64,000 bases of DNA from Ecdyonurus torrentis. Lineage: Eukaryota > Arthropoda > Insecta > Ephemeroptera > Heptageniidae. The stretch covers positions 1,063,919-1,127,918 of the forward strand of contig OX439136.1 of NCBI GenBank assembly GCA_949318235.1, read 5' to 3'. Shown here piece after piece: positions 12,770-26,585 of this stretch. Made by a program: the position numbers and the translations under genes. How positions within the stretch are numbered: position 1 is the stretch's first letter; the number at the start of each line of letters is the position of its first letter. Under the pieces are notes generated by a model. The model ran no database searches and had not been told where the DNA came from. It was given only the letters and a program-made list of their open reading frames with translations.

Positions 12770-13720
12770 CGGAACACCTCGAAAGGATTGAAAATTTAAA
12801 AATAGGCTTTTAATTCATGTTCTTAATTTATTTACACCACAAGGTGCTAATTTACCTTCATTCACCACGGATTTTGGGATTTATTTAGGGTTACTTCTGA
12901 ATATTCAAAACTCAAACATAGGCAAATTAATACCCTTAAATGAGGTCTATATTATTAAAATCGGGGTTAACAAACTTAACCAAATTAAAGAACAAAGGTT
13001 TTTCTGAAAATCTTTCAAATTTCACGACCCTTCCTTATCGGTAACCACGTCAAATAAATTGATATTTCAGTCCACAATTTACATTCTTTGAGTTTAAAGT
13101 TCGCGGGGGGGCGTTGTCAGGAAAAATCGAAGAACGTCATTGGTAGAGACAAGAGTCCCATTCTGCACCGCTTTTCTTACTACAAAAATCCCCTTCTGCA
13201 GCAAACTCGAGTTTTTAAACATTAAAACAAAGGGTAAAAACCATGATTTGAAGCGTCAAATTTTCTGTGCGTATGCGCGGGAATATTAAAAGCATTTGAA
13301 GGCAAAAAAGTGCATTTTGCAAAAAATGTCGAAAGTCCCCTTTTGCGCCGCATTGACTCAAATATTATAATGATACAGTATCTTTATTTTCACAGTATAG
13401 AAAATTGCAAACACCCTTGATAAACTGTCGTCTTATAAAGCGCCCTTTTTTGTTGTTATTATTTTCTTACTTTTACATGATTTTGTTTATAGTAAATTAT
13501 TATATTATGTGAATGAAATATATTAAATTACAATTCTTGCTTTTGGACTGCTTGCACAAAAGTTGAAAATGCTTCACACACCATTCACTACGCTGGTGGA
13601 AAGTGCTTCAATATGTGATTCACTATGTTGACATAAAAAGAAATATTTAGTTCCTTTTTATGTTTTGTATGTTTTAATATATGCTTGTTATATTTAATAA
13701 TTGTGGATACTTATTTCTTA
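12770..13720. other. No gene recognised; isolated satellite fragment
   Basis: Short GC-richer pieces such as CCCATTCTGCACCGC / CCCTTTTGCGCCGC repeat once each. A 38-bp piece of the 82-bp satellite lies at 13360-13397. Nothing else is recognisable. Confidence 0.4.
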
Positions 13721-13724
13721 TTTT

Positions 13725-14020
13725 AAAGCCATATACTATATAAAACAACTATGCTTTTTAATGAACAAACACGAAATTGGATCTTTAAAACTGATGACAT
13801 TTTTTAACAGAATGTTAATGTAGCCTTACGAGAGAGCGTGACATCATAAACATGTAAGTATTAGTAGGAAAATGTTGTGCGGGTTGCATAAATCAAAATA
13901 TGATTACTGCTATGTGGAAACTGTTGGGCTTGGAGACAAACTAGAGATATTTATGTGAATCCTATCAAGTGTTTTATGTTAAATCTGCTTATGTTTTTAT
14001 TTGGTCTATTTCTTTAAATG
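13725..14020 (+). repeat. Dispersed repeat family R2, copy 2
   Basis: Contains AACACGAAATTGGATCTT, the ACGAGAGAGCGTGA box, TGTTGTGCGGGTTGCATAAA and CCTATCAAGTGTTTTATGTT, in the order also seen at 61725-62075. Confidence 0.65.
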
Positions 14021-17000
14021 GTAATTTTATAATTCAATTTAAAATCGTAATTTGTTTTAAAATAAAAAATGTAATTTATACGGCATTTATGTAATAATAT
14101 TATTTTTGTTTGTCAAATTGTTACAGCATTGCAACAAAAAACATTTTTATAACATATTATATGTTCATGTTAAATTAATATTAAGATCTTTATTTTTAAT
14201 ATTCTATATAACAATTATTATTACAAAAATCAATTTAAATGTTATTTAAATTTATATGAATATGAAGAAAAGGGATTGAAGGAAGCAGAAATCTGTGACG
14301 GTAGAAGAAGGAGAATTCTTTGCGCCAGCAGCAAGAAGCTGCGAGCAACTTCCCACCTTTAATCTATTTGCGGCTTACGTTTCCGGCACTACCTGTCACG
14401 CAAATTAGATTTACAACAGCTTTACAATAAATGTCTTCATGAAAATATTTTTATTTGTTTTCTTCATAAGAAATATTTTATTATTAAATTCTCTGCGCTA
14501 CGAATAAATATTCAATTACTACGAATGTTTTTAGAAATTGACTTATTTTACGCGAATATTTCTTTAATTTTTTATGTTAAAAGCAAAAATCCGCTGCATA
14601 TTTAGTATATAATGTTTCATTTTATCATTAAAGTAGAATAAAATACATTATATCCAGTATTAGTAAACACGATTTTGTTTAATACTATATTTTTATTTCA
14701 CTCATATTCAGCTTTATAAATCAACAGTAACTTTTTGCAACGAATTGTAAGATAGCAATGTTTTGAATGTAGGTTATCGGTTTAAAAGATTTAAAAAAAA
14801 TCTATGGCTTAAAAAACACGCTGAAGAATTTCCAGTATTTTGTATTTACATATATCAGGAATCGGTGCTTGGAAAAAACAATTATCTAAAGAGTAAGAAT
14901 TTAGATATTTTCTATATTAAAATTGATAGCTACATTATAATTTTTTTATTTTTTTTTTATTTTGGAAACTATAAAATTCACGTTTGCATATAACTTTGCA
15001 TTGATTTTCGTACCAGCTGGCTATTTAATCACGGTTTTAAAGACAATATTACTTAATTAAATTGTAGTGCCACAAATTCTAAAATATTTCTATTAAAAAA
15101 ATTGTGTTTCGAAGTAATCTAAAAATTGAATTTAAAATTTAGGCAATTTCATGAAAATTATCTTAAAGATGGTTTGAACTTCCAAAATTTATAATTGAAA
15201 AACATGTTATAAAAAACATTAAGTAAACACTAAATTAAACAGTTGTAGTTAAAAAAATTTAAAAAAATCAAAATCAAAAAAGAAAAACTTTTACAATTTA
15301 TTGATAAAAGGAAAAAGATTTTGTAAAAAGGTAAAAAAAAAATTGGAGAAAAGGGAAATTAAGTTGAAAATTTAAAAAAAAGAGCGTATCATTTGATTGG
15401 AAATTTTATGAAACGTGAACACTTAAAAAGCAATTTGCATATCTGCAAAACTAACAACAAGGTGAAAACCCAAAAATTCAACCTCTGATATGTCTACATT
15501 GTTAATATCAATTTTTTGGCGTATACTAAGTCATTTTGGAATCTAAAGAGTTAACTATTTACCGCTACAGAAATTAAATTACGCTTACTTACTTATATAT
15601 ATATTAACCTACTTAATTTTTTAAATTTATATTTCCGAGTGAAGTGTATTTCCCTAAAATCGCAAAAAATAAACAACATGTTTTCACCATAAGCAAAATG
15701 TTAAATTAAAGCTTTTCTTGCGTTCCCATGCTCTAAACCGATAAGCTGCATTGTTATAACAATTTTGCTTATCAAATAACAGGTGTTTTCTCCAATGTTT
15801 TCTGTTGTTTCCTTGGAAGGGTAGGTAAATACCGAAACAAATCCTTATGGCCACAGCCGCCTAATAATCCCTTCAACCCTTCATCCTATCTCCCCCGTAC
15901 TTGAATGCTAGAACATTCTGAGGAATTTAAAAATTCCAAAAATAACCTTCAACAAGTGCATACAATGCATCTTGATTGCAAGGAGAATGGAAGAATAATG
16001 GAAAAAATTAATAAATATATGTTAAAAATGCAACTTTATTATACAGGCTATTTTTACATAAAGTCTTTGATATATCTTTTACATAACTATCATTTATCAT
16101 ATAATTTTTTTTTTTTTGCTTGTTATATTGTGTTATCGTGCTATACATAAACCAATCTCAGTCCCAGTCAAGACATTGTCTTATCGACAGGTAAGGACTT
16201 TCCAATTATCATCTATCATCTTAAATATATACCAGCAACAAAAAACATCAGCTATTCAGATTGCAAATTATTATTATTATTTTTATGTTTTTAAAAGTTT
16301 TTTAACGTGTATTATATTAGGATAAGTTTGTTTTGTAGACATGTTGTTAACAATGGCTGTTTTATTAGTTATTACCGTGTTAATATATCTCCCAAAACTG
16401 AAACCTTAAAATTTTAATTATAAACGCGCCAAAAGTAATTGCTGTTTAAAAAACTTAGAACCTACGTCACAGCTAAAAATTGCTCTCATGCTAGCTTGGT
16501 GTGAGCAGAAGTTACACTTATATTTCGCCCTTGTTTCGTCCAAAGGGCGCACTTGCAATTTAAGGTCAATTCAAAAAAGGCGTACACTCTGGCCAAAACA
16601 AGGTCGTTCCCGCCGTATCCACGGTAGTAAACCAATCAGAGAGCGTGTTATAAACCTACTAGCCAAGCACAGTTGACTTTATATAGTTAATTACAATGTT
16701 TCGCTCGAACTAGTATTGAAATGAATTGCTGATTGGCTTGAAATTCTGCTGTCACCTAATAAGTGACTACTGAGAAAGGGTTGAACAAAAAAACATTGCA
16801 CGAACCACTAGTACTTGCATTGTTATTCTTTATTTCGCACACCTAGCACGATTTGGAAGCGCTAAAATATACTTATTTTATGGGTGTAAAATTAATTAAA
16901 CTACCCTAATTTCTGGGGTTGCAAAAATGTTTTTTTTAAACCCGTCTTATGCAAAGAAGGTGATGATAAATGATTATTAAAAACAATATTTGTGCATATA

Positions 17001-18400
17001 GTGTTTAATTTGACTAAATTGTGGGTCATATTTATCCTTCCAGTATGTCATTTTTTGTTTTTTAGCATAGAAATCTGACATTATGCGCTCTGTATCTCCT
17101 TTAGTGCTGGTAAAATTTTAAATATTAATATTATATCAAAATAATTCGTAGGATGTCTTTACTTTAACTGTGAATTCAACTATTTTTTTTAAAACTTGCA
17201 TAACTCTCAAATCACAACCAATTTTTTCAATCGCGCCGCTATTGAATGCTAGTTTTCTCCCACCTGCTATCCCAATATTTAGCTAAGCCTTGTAAAATTC
17301 AACATGCAGAAACCTAATGTGTAATAAAGGATATGTGTTTTGAATTTTGAACTTCAATTTTACACGGAAGTTATAGGTGTTTACATGAGTGCGCGAATTC
17401 TCGGTATTTTCGGGATGATGCAAGCGTTTTTGATACAAGGTTTTTTAATAATATTTTATTTATATAACTGGGAACAAAATTTTAAAAATTCAGCTTTGGA
17501 ACCATTATTTTGACCTAAAACCATATAATGCTTGCACTACGAAAAGAATGAAAAACAATTTAAAAAAATTGTAGTTTTTTTTAATTAATTTTATCCAATG
17601 TTTCATTAGTTCTACTAAGACATAACATTTTAATAATAGTTTCTACAATTTATACAAAGTTTGTTAAATTTTGTTTATTATAATGCATAAATAAAAATAC
17701 ACAAAGTTAGCATTACTACAGAAAGACGACAAATCTTAAGCCAAAAAATGTTTAATATTTAAATAACAAAATAATCGATAAGTTATATAGCATTCAGTCT
17801 TGGGTTCAATACCCACAATATATATAACGAAAACGATACTTTATTCTAGCATCACACTATAACCATAACGGTATCGTTACTTTTAAAAATATCAACCACG
17901 ACAAAGATAGTTTTTTGATAACAATAGCTATAAATCATATTGAAATAAAATATTTTAAATACTTGCTAAATGATTGTACAGTAAAGTTAGTTAAAGTCCA
18001 CAGAAATATAAGAATTGCAGGTGGCGTGTAATGTTGGTAGTCCACACGTAATAGCAGCGGGGGAGAGAAGGGGGGAGAAAAAAGCGTGGCAGCGGAGGAA
18101 ACATATTTGGCATGTTTTTGCATATTTCGATTGCTGTGCAGTTACTCTTGAATGCTCTTATCTTAAAAAGTATTAATGTAGAAGCTTGATTTTGGTTTTG
18201 GCCAAAGAACTGTTTTATATTGTCTGTTATCTTGCATCATAAAAAAAATTCCAAAGTTGAGGGAAAATCACATTTGCACCACAAGTATTTGTTTTTTCTC
18301 GTCCTGGGGAATTTTTTAATGAAACAACTAATTATGTTAAAACATTTTTTGATACAGATAACAAATGATATAAAAGATTTCTCTTGGCAAAAAATAATTC
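14021..18400. other. 4.4 kb of anonymous AT-rich DNA
   Basis: No conserved protein, tRNA or transposon end was recognised. The block 16488-16676 is less AT-rich and has a 62-codon open frame (MLAWCEQKLHLYF...) and an ACCAATCAGAGAGCG sequence resembling a CCAAT box. No family is recognised and the coding call is weak. Confidence 0.4.
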
Positions 18401-18405
18401 AAGCG

Positions 18406-18543
18406 TCTACAATGAATATTTTGTGATATTTTGCTAGGTCATGGCAGCCCTAGATTGCTTTTTAAAACGGCCTTAAGGGCCATACTTTTACCATCGGAGA
18501 GCTGGCACGACCAAGCAAAATATCGCAAAGTATTCGTTGTAGA
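18406..18543. mobile_element. 138-bp MITE with 43-bp inverted ends
   Basis: The left end TCTACAATGAATATTTTGTG... continues through GATATTTTGCTaGGTC to TGgCAGC. The right end is its inverted copy with about seven differences over 43 bp. The centre holds an AACGGCCTTAAGGGCC stem. It has no coding capacity. No clear target duplication was found, so the superfamily is open. Confidence 0.6.
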
Positions 18544-18549
18544 AGATTG

Positions 18550-19165
18550 ATTTTTATGTGCTTTTTAAAACTGAGGATCCAGATTGCCGAAAAATTTATT
18601 TTACATTTTAGCTTTTATTTCATGTGCAATTATCTATCGCCGTCTCTTTCAAGGTTACTGCACTCTAAGTGGCCGGCAAAGTTTTTCGCAGCCTGTTTGC
18701 GATGTATAAAATTTTCATATTTATATTTGCCTTAATATAATTCATAATGTTTGTAATGACTAAATTCTAATAAAATATTGATAAAAACAACTAAAGTCAT
18801 TAGAATACACTTTTATTTGAAATGTAATTTATTTTTCAATTTTATTATTTTATATGAAAAGATTAAAGATATAAAGTTGTTTAGATCTAACCTAATACAT
18901 AAATAGAGAAAAAACGCTAACTAAATTTTCTCAATATTTTCTATTTAAATAATGCAATAATAAGCAATGACGCAAAACTTTGCAATCCAGTTCAGCGCAT
19001 CATAGAAATTCAAGTAATTTATTTGTGTCATCTTAGAATTTGAAAATTAATGGAAAAGTATTTAAAAGATATAAACCAAGGTAACAAATTACTTAAGATG
19101 GAAGCACTCAACCTTGATGGCAACCAGCAATTTAAGTAAATTAGTTTGATCTATCACGTAAAAAT
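18550..19165. other. AT-rich DNA, no gene recognised
   Basis: No domain, RNA gene or repeat signature was seen. Confidence 0.4.
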
Positions 19166-19169
19166 AATA

Positions 19170-19630
<461 letters not shown>

Positions 19631-20032
19631 GAGAATGAATGAATGGATAAATAAAATTATCCATATTTTTATATAAATTTATTATATTAAATTGTTATAT
19701 GTTATTAAATAATATACAATATTATAAATAATTAAATATATATTGAATGAAATTTTTTGTTTTTTGTTATATTTTAATAAAATAAAATTTATAAATATGA
19801 ATAAAGTTTACCCAATCTTAGCATTTTTATAGCTAAAAACAATTAAAATTAATATTTTATTATCCCTCATGGATATAATTACAACGTAAAACTTAACAAA
19901 ATTTCTATATTATCATACTTTAAAAAAAAATTAAAACTTAAAAATTTTTTTAATAATTTATAATTGAAACCTGTACTTACAATCAGCGCATTCTGTGTTG
20001 AGTTGATTTTGTTGCATCATTATATAAGTTTT

Positions 20033-20227
20033 TTAAAACATTAAAATTAACATTTCAACTATACATGTGATTACTGGGAAACAAAAGATGAAACAACCGA
20101 TCACATCATCATTATCAGAATCACGTGTTGCGCCTAAAACTGTAGGATTGTTGGTTTGATTTAATGTAGAATTTCGAAACTGCAACTGCCGACTATGTTG
20201 AACTTGCAACTCTATATTTTGTTCCAT
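20033..20227 (-). CDS. Possible small membrane protein, 64 aa, unknown
   Basis: An ATG in a favourable context (AAAATGG) opens 64 codons. The first 40 residues are polar and rich in Q, N and D. The last 22 (about 43-64) form a hydrophobic stretch, IGCFIFCFPVITCIVE followed by MLILMF, which could be a C-terminal membrane segment. Composition here is slightly less AT-biased than the surroundings. No homologue is recognised and no splice sites or neighbours support it, so a chance open frame is quite possible. Confidence 0.2.
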   Translation of the reverse strand: MEQNIELQVQHSRQLQFRNSTLNQTNNPTVLGATRDSDNDDVIGCFIFCFPVITCIVEMLILMF

Positions 20228-20229
20228 TT

Positions 20230-21825
20230 TTATTGTTATATAAGCTACATTTACATGAAAGAATAGAATGATTAGAAGATTTAACGATAGCCGTTATTAA
20301 GTTATGTCTATTGTGTTGAGATGTTTTTTGTTAAAACAGTTCTTCTTCTTGAGTCGATCTGATGCTTAACGCAAATGATAATATTGAAAAATCATTCCTT
20401 TAACCTCTTATATCTCTCCCTACCACTCTCCCTACATTCCCCCACCCCACTAAACAGTTGCAAAATTTATCATTTTATAGGGTTACTTTAAAGATGATAA
20501 CATAAAACAAATATGACGCAAATATTATGGGTAATATATAAAATATATTTTATAATTATATAAACAAATATAAATATAAATAATCAGTTATTATTATGTA
20601 ATATTTATATGTAATTATTATCTATATTGACGCAAAATATTTATTAACATACAAATGATTTAAAAAAAAATAATAAGGGTTGAAAAATATAATTAGGACC
20701 ATTTTAGCCGTAACTTGGGATTTCTTCTTGTGTATTTTTACCAAAAAAATTAAAAACAAGCGGCAAAATGCAAGACATTAATTAACATTTCAATTAATAT
20801 TCAAAATTAAGCCTTTAATTTTCTTTATTTTTTTAAAGTAATTTGAAAAAGTACTAAAAACCTGAAATGTTCTTTTGCGTTTCTTTTGAAATTTTTTGAG
20901 TTGTTTTAATGCGTGTTCATTAATCACTCTACATCTAATTGTTTTAAAATTTGAACTTGAAATTGAACACTATTTTTATTAGTATTCAGTTGTTAAAAAT
21001 TAAATATTTATTTATTAAAAATTAAAAATAAAGTTGTAGACAATTGAATTGAAAATTTCAACCACTGATATTATTTGCTTAATTTAAACAATAAAAAAAT
21101 AAAATATTAAAGGGCATTTATGTTTTATTTTAAAAAATTTACAACACATTAAAACACAATATTTTTGTTATGAAAATTTATAGAAACAGACTTGTATGTG
21201 TTTTAATGCCCCTTTTAACTTTCTTGTTCCTCATTTATAATACTAGACTGATCATAACCATACCTTGTTATCCATGAATAAACACAAACACGTTGATTTT
21301 ATATTTTTTTTTTCATTTTAACGGTTATTTCACGCTTTTGTCGTCACCGTTGCCAATAACAGACACGCTCTAGTCAAGTTATAAATTAAAGCTCCTCTTT
21401 CAAGTTCTTTGCACGCCATCATGGCTCTATTGCTTTATTGTGACGTCAGATGTGTTAAATAGCCAAAATAAAAATTAATAAAAAAACAACTTGTTAGTGT
21501 CTAATTTATGGCTAATAAGATATGGAAATTATTATTTTAGTATTCTTTAAAAGTATGTTATTAATTGTATATATGTTGGAAATAAAGTAGACAAGGTATT
21601 TAATCCCTAGAGACTTTTAAAAATGTGTTTAGATCTAAGAATTTTATAATTAGCTATTAAGTATAACAAATCACAATAGTTAGCAATATTTTATGCTTTT
21701 TTACACGGCAAAATAAAATAAAAATTTAATATATAATTCATTTTAGCTGATAGCAAGCCAAATCTATAACAATTTTAGTACGACGTTAAATTTTTAAAAC
21801 TTATTTAAGGAAAAATATATTAAAA
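20230..21825. other. AT-rich DNA, no gene recognised
   Basis: Contains a TGACGTCA-like octamer near 21440 and a pyrimidine-rich block near 20405-20450. Neither sits beside a recognisable gene. Confidence 0.35.
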
Positions 21826-21828
21826 TTT

Positions 21829-21945
21829 CTTGCAATATCTTGCAAGATGATGCAAGATTCCGTGCAAGATCCAAGGGAAGATTATGCAGAACATCTTTTA
21901 AATCTTGTACAAGATCATGCAAAATCTCTAAAAAATCTTGCATAG
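21829..21945. repeat. Short CTTGCAAGAT-type degenerate repeat
   Basis: The words CTTGCAAGAT, ATGCAAGATT, GTGCAAGATC and ATCTTGTACAAGATC recur over about 115 bp at intervals of 10-20 bp, giving many small palindromes. Confidence 0.7.
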
Positions 21946-21959
21946 GTTTTTTGAGGAGG

Positions 21960-23140
21960 GATGTAAATGTTATGCTTCTAATTTATGTACACAACATTGT
22001 TATTTAATATTGTAATTATAAATTATTTATTTAAATTCGTAAGTCGTAGTCTTTATTTCAATATAATTTAAATAAGAAAAACAGTCATTGAAAATACAAA
22101 ACAAAATACGTATATTCCTTAGAACGCGATATGCAGTAAAATAAATTTATAGAAGTAATAAATATTAAAACAGAAAAAATATATGGAAGTTTTTGATTGT
22201 TTTCAAATACATTAATTAAGTGATTTTTATAAGCATTTCACTTTTATTAAATAATTTAAAAACAATTATTTTAAAAAATCTATATTTTAAAAAAAAAATA
22301 ATTTAATATATAAAATATTTTACAAAATATTTGAAAATATATATTTGAGTTATTAAAAATACATATTTTTATATAGAAATGGAAAAAAATAATAATATTT
22401 AATATGCGGTTATAAACTCTAAAAAATCAATCTGTGGAAATAAAAAATAGGTTATAAAAATTAAAAAGTACATAATACAGTATATTAAAATACAAAAACT
22501 TAATATACTTATAACGTATTGGGTAAGTGCCGAGATGGGGTTCAAGTTATTCTCGGATATGCTCTACGATGAAGTATACTGTTTGAAATTAATATATCGT
22601 TGATTTTCAATGTTTTCAATTGTTATTAAAATCATTTTTTATTCTATTTTAATTAATTCTTGCGCTCGTAATGAAATGCACATTAATTAATTATTTTCAA
22701 GTTTAAATTAAAAAAATGGTTTATATAGATTATAATAATACATGTAGGGCTTCAGTTATATTAAACAGACGGTATACATAAGATAATATAATTAACGATC
22801 GCCTATGTATACACACACTAAAAAAAGCTTTATGAAGCTTGGGTACAGTTTAAAAATGCTTCAATTATTGTGGTATTAACGGTTATGTTATGACATTACT
22901 GAAAGTTTACTTTTCAACAATAAAAAGGTAAGTGACTTTACAAACGTTGGGGTAAAATACTAAAATCAAAGATTTGTATCGGTTTAGTTAAACATTTATT
23001 CTAATGTGATTCAAACACGTCATTTTCGTTTTTTCGTTAGATTTTCAACGTTCTGGACGTCATAACAGTTGATTCCACAATAATTTTTATTGTTAAACTG
23101 GGTATAAGTTTTTCAACGATTTTTGTTTAGTGTTCAGCTA
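21960..23140. other. AT-rich DNA, no gene recognised
   Basis: No motif or repeat boundary was recognised. Confidence 0.35.
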
Positions 23141-23150
23141 GCAGACTTGG

Positions 23151-23340
23151 GCAGTAATCTCATTAGAAGTAACCAAATTACTTAATTTCGTTACTTTTTC
23201 CCCAAAAGTATCGTAACTTTTTAGCAGCTGTAACGCGTTATTGTAACACGTTAAATTTTCAAGTAATTTTTGCTGAGTAATTACATTACTATAAGTTTTT
23301 CGAGCATTATATCGGAATTTACTACTTCATGGAAAAAAAC
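23151..23340. mobile_element. Left end of a hAT-like MITE (partial)
   Basis: Starts CAGACTTGGGCAGTAAT and is followed by repeated GTAAC/GTTAC words, including GTAACGCGTTATTGTAACAC. Such CAG...TAACGCGTTA ends are typical of hAT-type MITEs. The matching right end was not found, so the element is probably truncated or its end has decayed. Confidence 0.4.
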
Positions 23341-23399
23341 AAATTTCTTTTATTTAAATTATCAAATAGCAAGCCAGGTTTTGATCGCTACGTTGTATT

Positions 23400-24650
23400 A
23401 ACGAAACAGCCCGTGCAGGTGGGAGGAAATTATGTATCAAAGCTTGCTTTTACTTGCTTTCTTAGCTCAATCAGCTAGTAGATGTTTTGTATGAACCATA
23501 TCTAGCTGTAGAGAGCTTTCTGTCGCGTGCCTTGCATAACGAGTCATACGTAAATTTGATACTATTTTGTAATAATGTTCATGTCCTATACCTTTGTTAT
23601 TTTTTTTCGTTAATAAGTCGTGTTTTTGTAATATTTCAATATTATTTATTTAGTATTTCGTACTTTTGAAATTATCGAACCAATATATAGATACTTTTCG
23701 ATATATATTTCCAAACTTAACTGAAACATACTGAATTGAAACCAATAATGTCTACCTTTTATTTGACCGGCAACTGCGTTGCGTGGACAGTAAATATTCA
23801 AAATTCATGTTCAAGTGCGGTGCAGCGCAGCTTTAAATTTTGTGTTTTTTTCTTCTTTGTTTCTTTAACTTACTCTATTTTCTTTAAGATATTAGGTTAA
23901 TTCGTAAAAAATAAAATAAGTTTAGTTTTTATTTTGTACCAACGTTTTTGTATCGGCAAAAACTAAAACAATAAAAAAATCTAAAGAAAGGGTGTCTAAT
24001 TTTTTCGCTACAAATTGCAGAATAACCCAGTCGGGCTGTGACGTCATATACAGGAGCCACTATTACAGGAAAATCATAGGTGAACAAAATTAATTAGAAA
24101 TCAATTACTGTGGTCCAATCTATGTTGACATTCGGTTATGTTTGGACAGCAACTATCAGTACACAATAATTTTGCTATGTTTTCTGTTTTCATTAAACCC
24201 TAAACTATACATATTTATTAATTTGAAACATTGATTATTGAAATATGTTTATTTTAAGTATGTGAAGAAATAATCAATTAAATACTAATAAAAAATTGTA
24301 TACTTACAAAAGAAAATAGACATGAACTATGTTTGAATTATGCTAAACAATATTATTTCTTACTCCATTATGGCGTTTAAGTGTAATAATTCCGTATGAC
24401 TTTATACAGTCATTTGCAGATACACTCTAAAGAATGTATTAACATAACTTCACTTTTATTGCACTAGGAATCCATACTGAAGCAGTAAATAACATTGCTC
24501 AGCATAGGAAAAATTTCATTATAAGCAATTTTTGTTGGAAAAACTTGTTTAATTTTTGTTAAAGATAATATCTTTTATTATATCTTTATATTATATTATA
24601 ATATCTTATATATCTTATAATATCTTTCAAGTTATCTTTTATATCATTAT
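23400..24650. other. AT-rich DNA, no gene recognised
   Basis: No conserved reading frame. A run of ATATCTT words lies at 24560-24640. Confidence 0.35.
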
Positions 24651-24660
24651 ATGGAATCAG

Positions 24661-24875
24661 AAACGCCACCATTTTCATTGGTATGTCTGAAACTGACATT
24701 TTACAGAAAAGGGTCGTTCTCCAACCCTTAGAAGACCAGGAATGGGTCTTTGTTCAATTAACTAAACGTAGTCAAGTTACTAGGAAACGACACTGTTTTC
24801 ATTGCTATGTCTGAAACTGACATTTTGCAGATAAAAGTCGTTCTCCAAACCTTGGAGGAACAGGAAAATAACGTA
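24661..24875 (+). repeat. Tandem duplication with 124-bp period
   Basis: Two units share the AAACGmCAC...TTTTCATTG start, the block TATGTCTGAAACTGACATTTT, and the GTCGTTCTCCAA block. Divergence is about 15-20 percent by eye. Confidence 0.8.
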
Positions 24876-24879
24876 AGTA

Positions 24880-25370
24880 AATTTGGTTTACATAAAAGTT
24901 TTAAGCGTGGTTGATTACTTAGCAGTCGATACCCTATTTATGCGATTTTTTAAAAAATATTATTTTTCCGAAGGCAAACAACCCTCTTTAAGGGCCATAG
25001 AGTGGTTTATAGAGCAATTAAAGTTGTTTCCATACTTTGTGTTATATATATTCTATTTATACTTGTTTTTAAATACTGTAACTAAAATATGGCAAATTTT
25101 AATTAACGTTAATTTTTAAATTTTTTATTTTCACTTTAACATGGGCATTCCCACCCTGAAATAATGACTTCTGGGTTGAGGGTACATTTACTTATCTGAA
25201 ACTTCCAAAAAGAATAAAAATAAAAAATACCCGGAAAACATTATTTTTCCTCTAAGTGTACCAAGTTGCATTGCGCTACCCTAATGAGGGAAATATCGGA
25301 AATCTATCACTGCCGTTACACGAGTTATGGAAAAGTTTGTAGATCAAATTTCATTTATAATAAATGAAAA
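24880..25370. repeat. Dispersed repeat family R4, shorter copy
   Basis: Matches 4100-5490: GGTTGATTACTTAGCAGTCG, CAACCCTCTTTAAG, TTTAACATGGG and GCCGTTACACGAGTTATGG. It is about 0.9 kb shorter through internal deletion. Confidence 0.6.
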
Positions 25371-25379
25371 TATTAAATT

Positions 25380-26150
25380 TAGTATATAAAGTTTATTTTT
25401 CTTTTTTTTAATAAGCGATAAAATTTTTTAAAAAAGGGGGGTTGTACTTTATAATTTAAATTTATTTAAGGGTTGTATATAGTTTAAGAATTTCTGGTCA
25501 CCAATCTTTGAATTTACACCAGGTTTATTTTAAATGTCCAAAGTTCACGTAATAATATTTTTAGACTCAATTTTCTTTTTATATTTTGAGATAATTAGCT
25601 AAATATTTTACATTTGTTTACATTGGAAACCAAATCCACCCGCCATCTTGCCGCCATCTTGGACGCCATTGTTTTTAATTTTGACGTAAAGAAACTTAAT
25701 AGATTTTAATTGGCAAAAGTATTAATAAAAATAAATTTAAATTATCTGTGCAATTAAAAGTATAGGTCATCAGCCAAATAACGAATTTAAATCAATTAAA
25801 GTTACTGACAATGAGTTATTAAAGTCAAGCAATGCACTAGTGACATCTACTGGAATTATTTTGGAACGACGATTTATGTTTATTTATTCATTATATTTTT
25901 AACTTTTAAAAAGTAAAACATCATATGAGCAGTTATTCGCCATTTTTACAACGACGGCACCCTTATAATTTTTGCTTTCAATTTTGCTGAAACTTATTTT
26001 TTAAGTACACCTATATGTGAAGCAAATCGTGTCAAAATATTTTTCAAATATTTTTATTATTACGTGAGCTGGAGCGCTTCAAAGTGGACATTCGTACATT
26101 TGTTGTTAAAATATACAATTCAGCTTACAACAAAACTAATTACACGATAA
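25380..26150. other. AT-rich DNA with a cluster of GCCATCTTG words
   Basis: No gene. At 25638-25670 the words CGCCATCTTG, CCGCCATCTTG and GACGCCATTG follow one another; these resemble YY1-type sites. Confidence 0.4.
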
Positions 26151-26300
26151 TTGAGATGTGTTTACGCCGTTATTTCGCAAAAATTAAGAAGTGATATCGC
26201 CATTTTTTCACGAGAACTGAGATGTGACTTCACAAATTTTTCGCGACAATTGAGATGTGACCTCGCCGATTTTTGATAACAATAGAGATGTTGCGATACA
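26150..26300. repeat. Minisatellite of about 35 bp (GAGATGTG type)
   Basis: The words TTGAGATGTG, CTGAGATGTG, TTGAGATGTG and TAGAGATGTT lie at roughly 35-bp steps (one step about double), each followed by a TCGC or TCAC and a TTTTT block. Confidence 0.65.
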
Positions 26301-26317
26301 CCGCCACAACGACGATA

Positions 26318-26446
<129 letters not shown>

Positions 26447-26449
26447 CTT

Positions 26450-26585
26450 GTTACGAACAAAAGTCGTATCTTGTATTTTATCAGCAGAAGCAAAAGGCCT
26501 ATCTCGTATTTTGTCAGTAGAAGCAAAAAGCCTATCTCGTATTTTGTCAGTAGAAGCAAAAAGCCTATCTCTTATTTTGTTACGC
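26450..26585 (+). repeat. 33-bp minisatellite, forward array
   Basis: The unit carries GCCTATCTCGTATTTTGTCA then GTAGAAGCAAAA and repeats at exactly 33 bp (starts near 26497, 26530 and 26563). Because 33 is divisible by three, several frames stay open and give 11-residue peptide repeats. The inverted partner is at 27655-27825. Confidence 0.9.

Noticed and set aside
16488..16676. 62-codon frame in a less AT-rich block as a gene
   Set aside because: No domain, splice site or conserved neighbour supports it; it is mentioned only in the interval description.
23720..24060. A hAT transposase N-terminus between 23900 and 24060 (KTKTIKKSKERVSNFF)
   Set aside because: The similarity is a short basic stretch only and no zinc finger follows.
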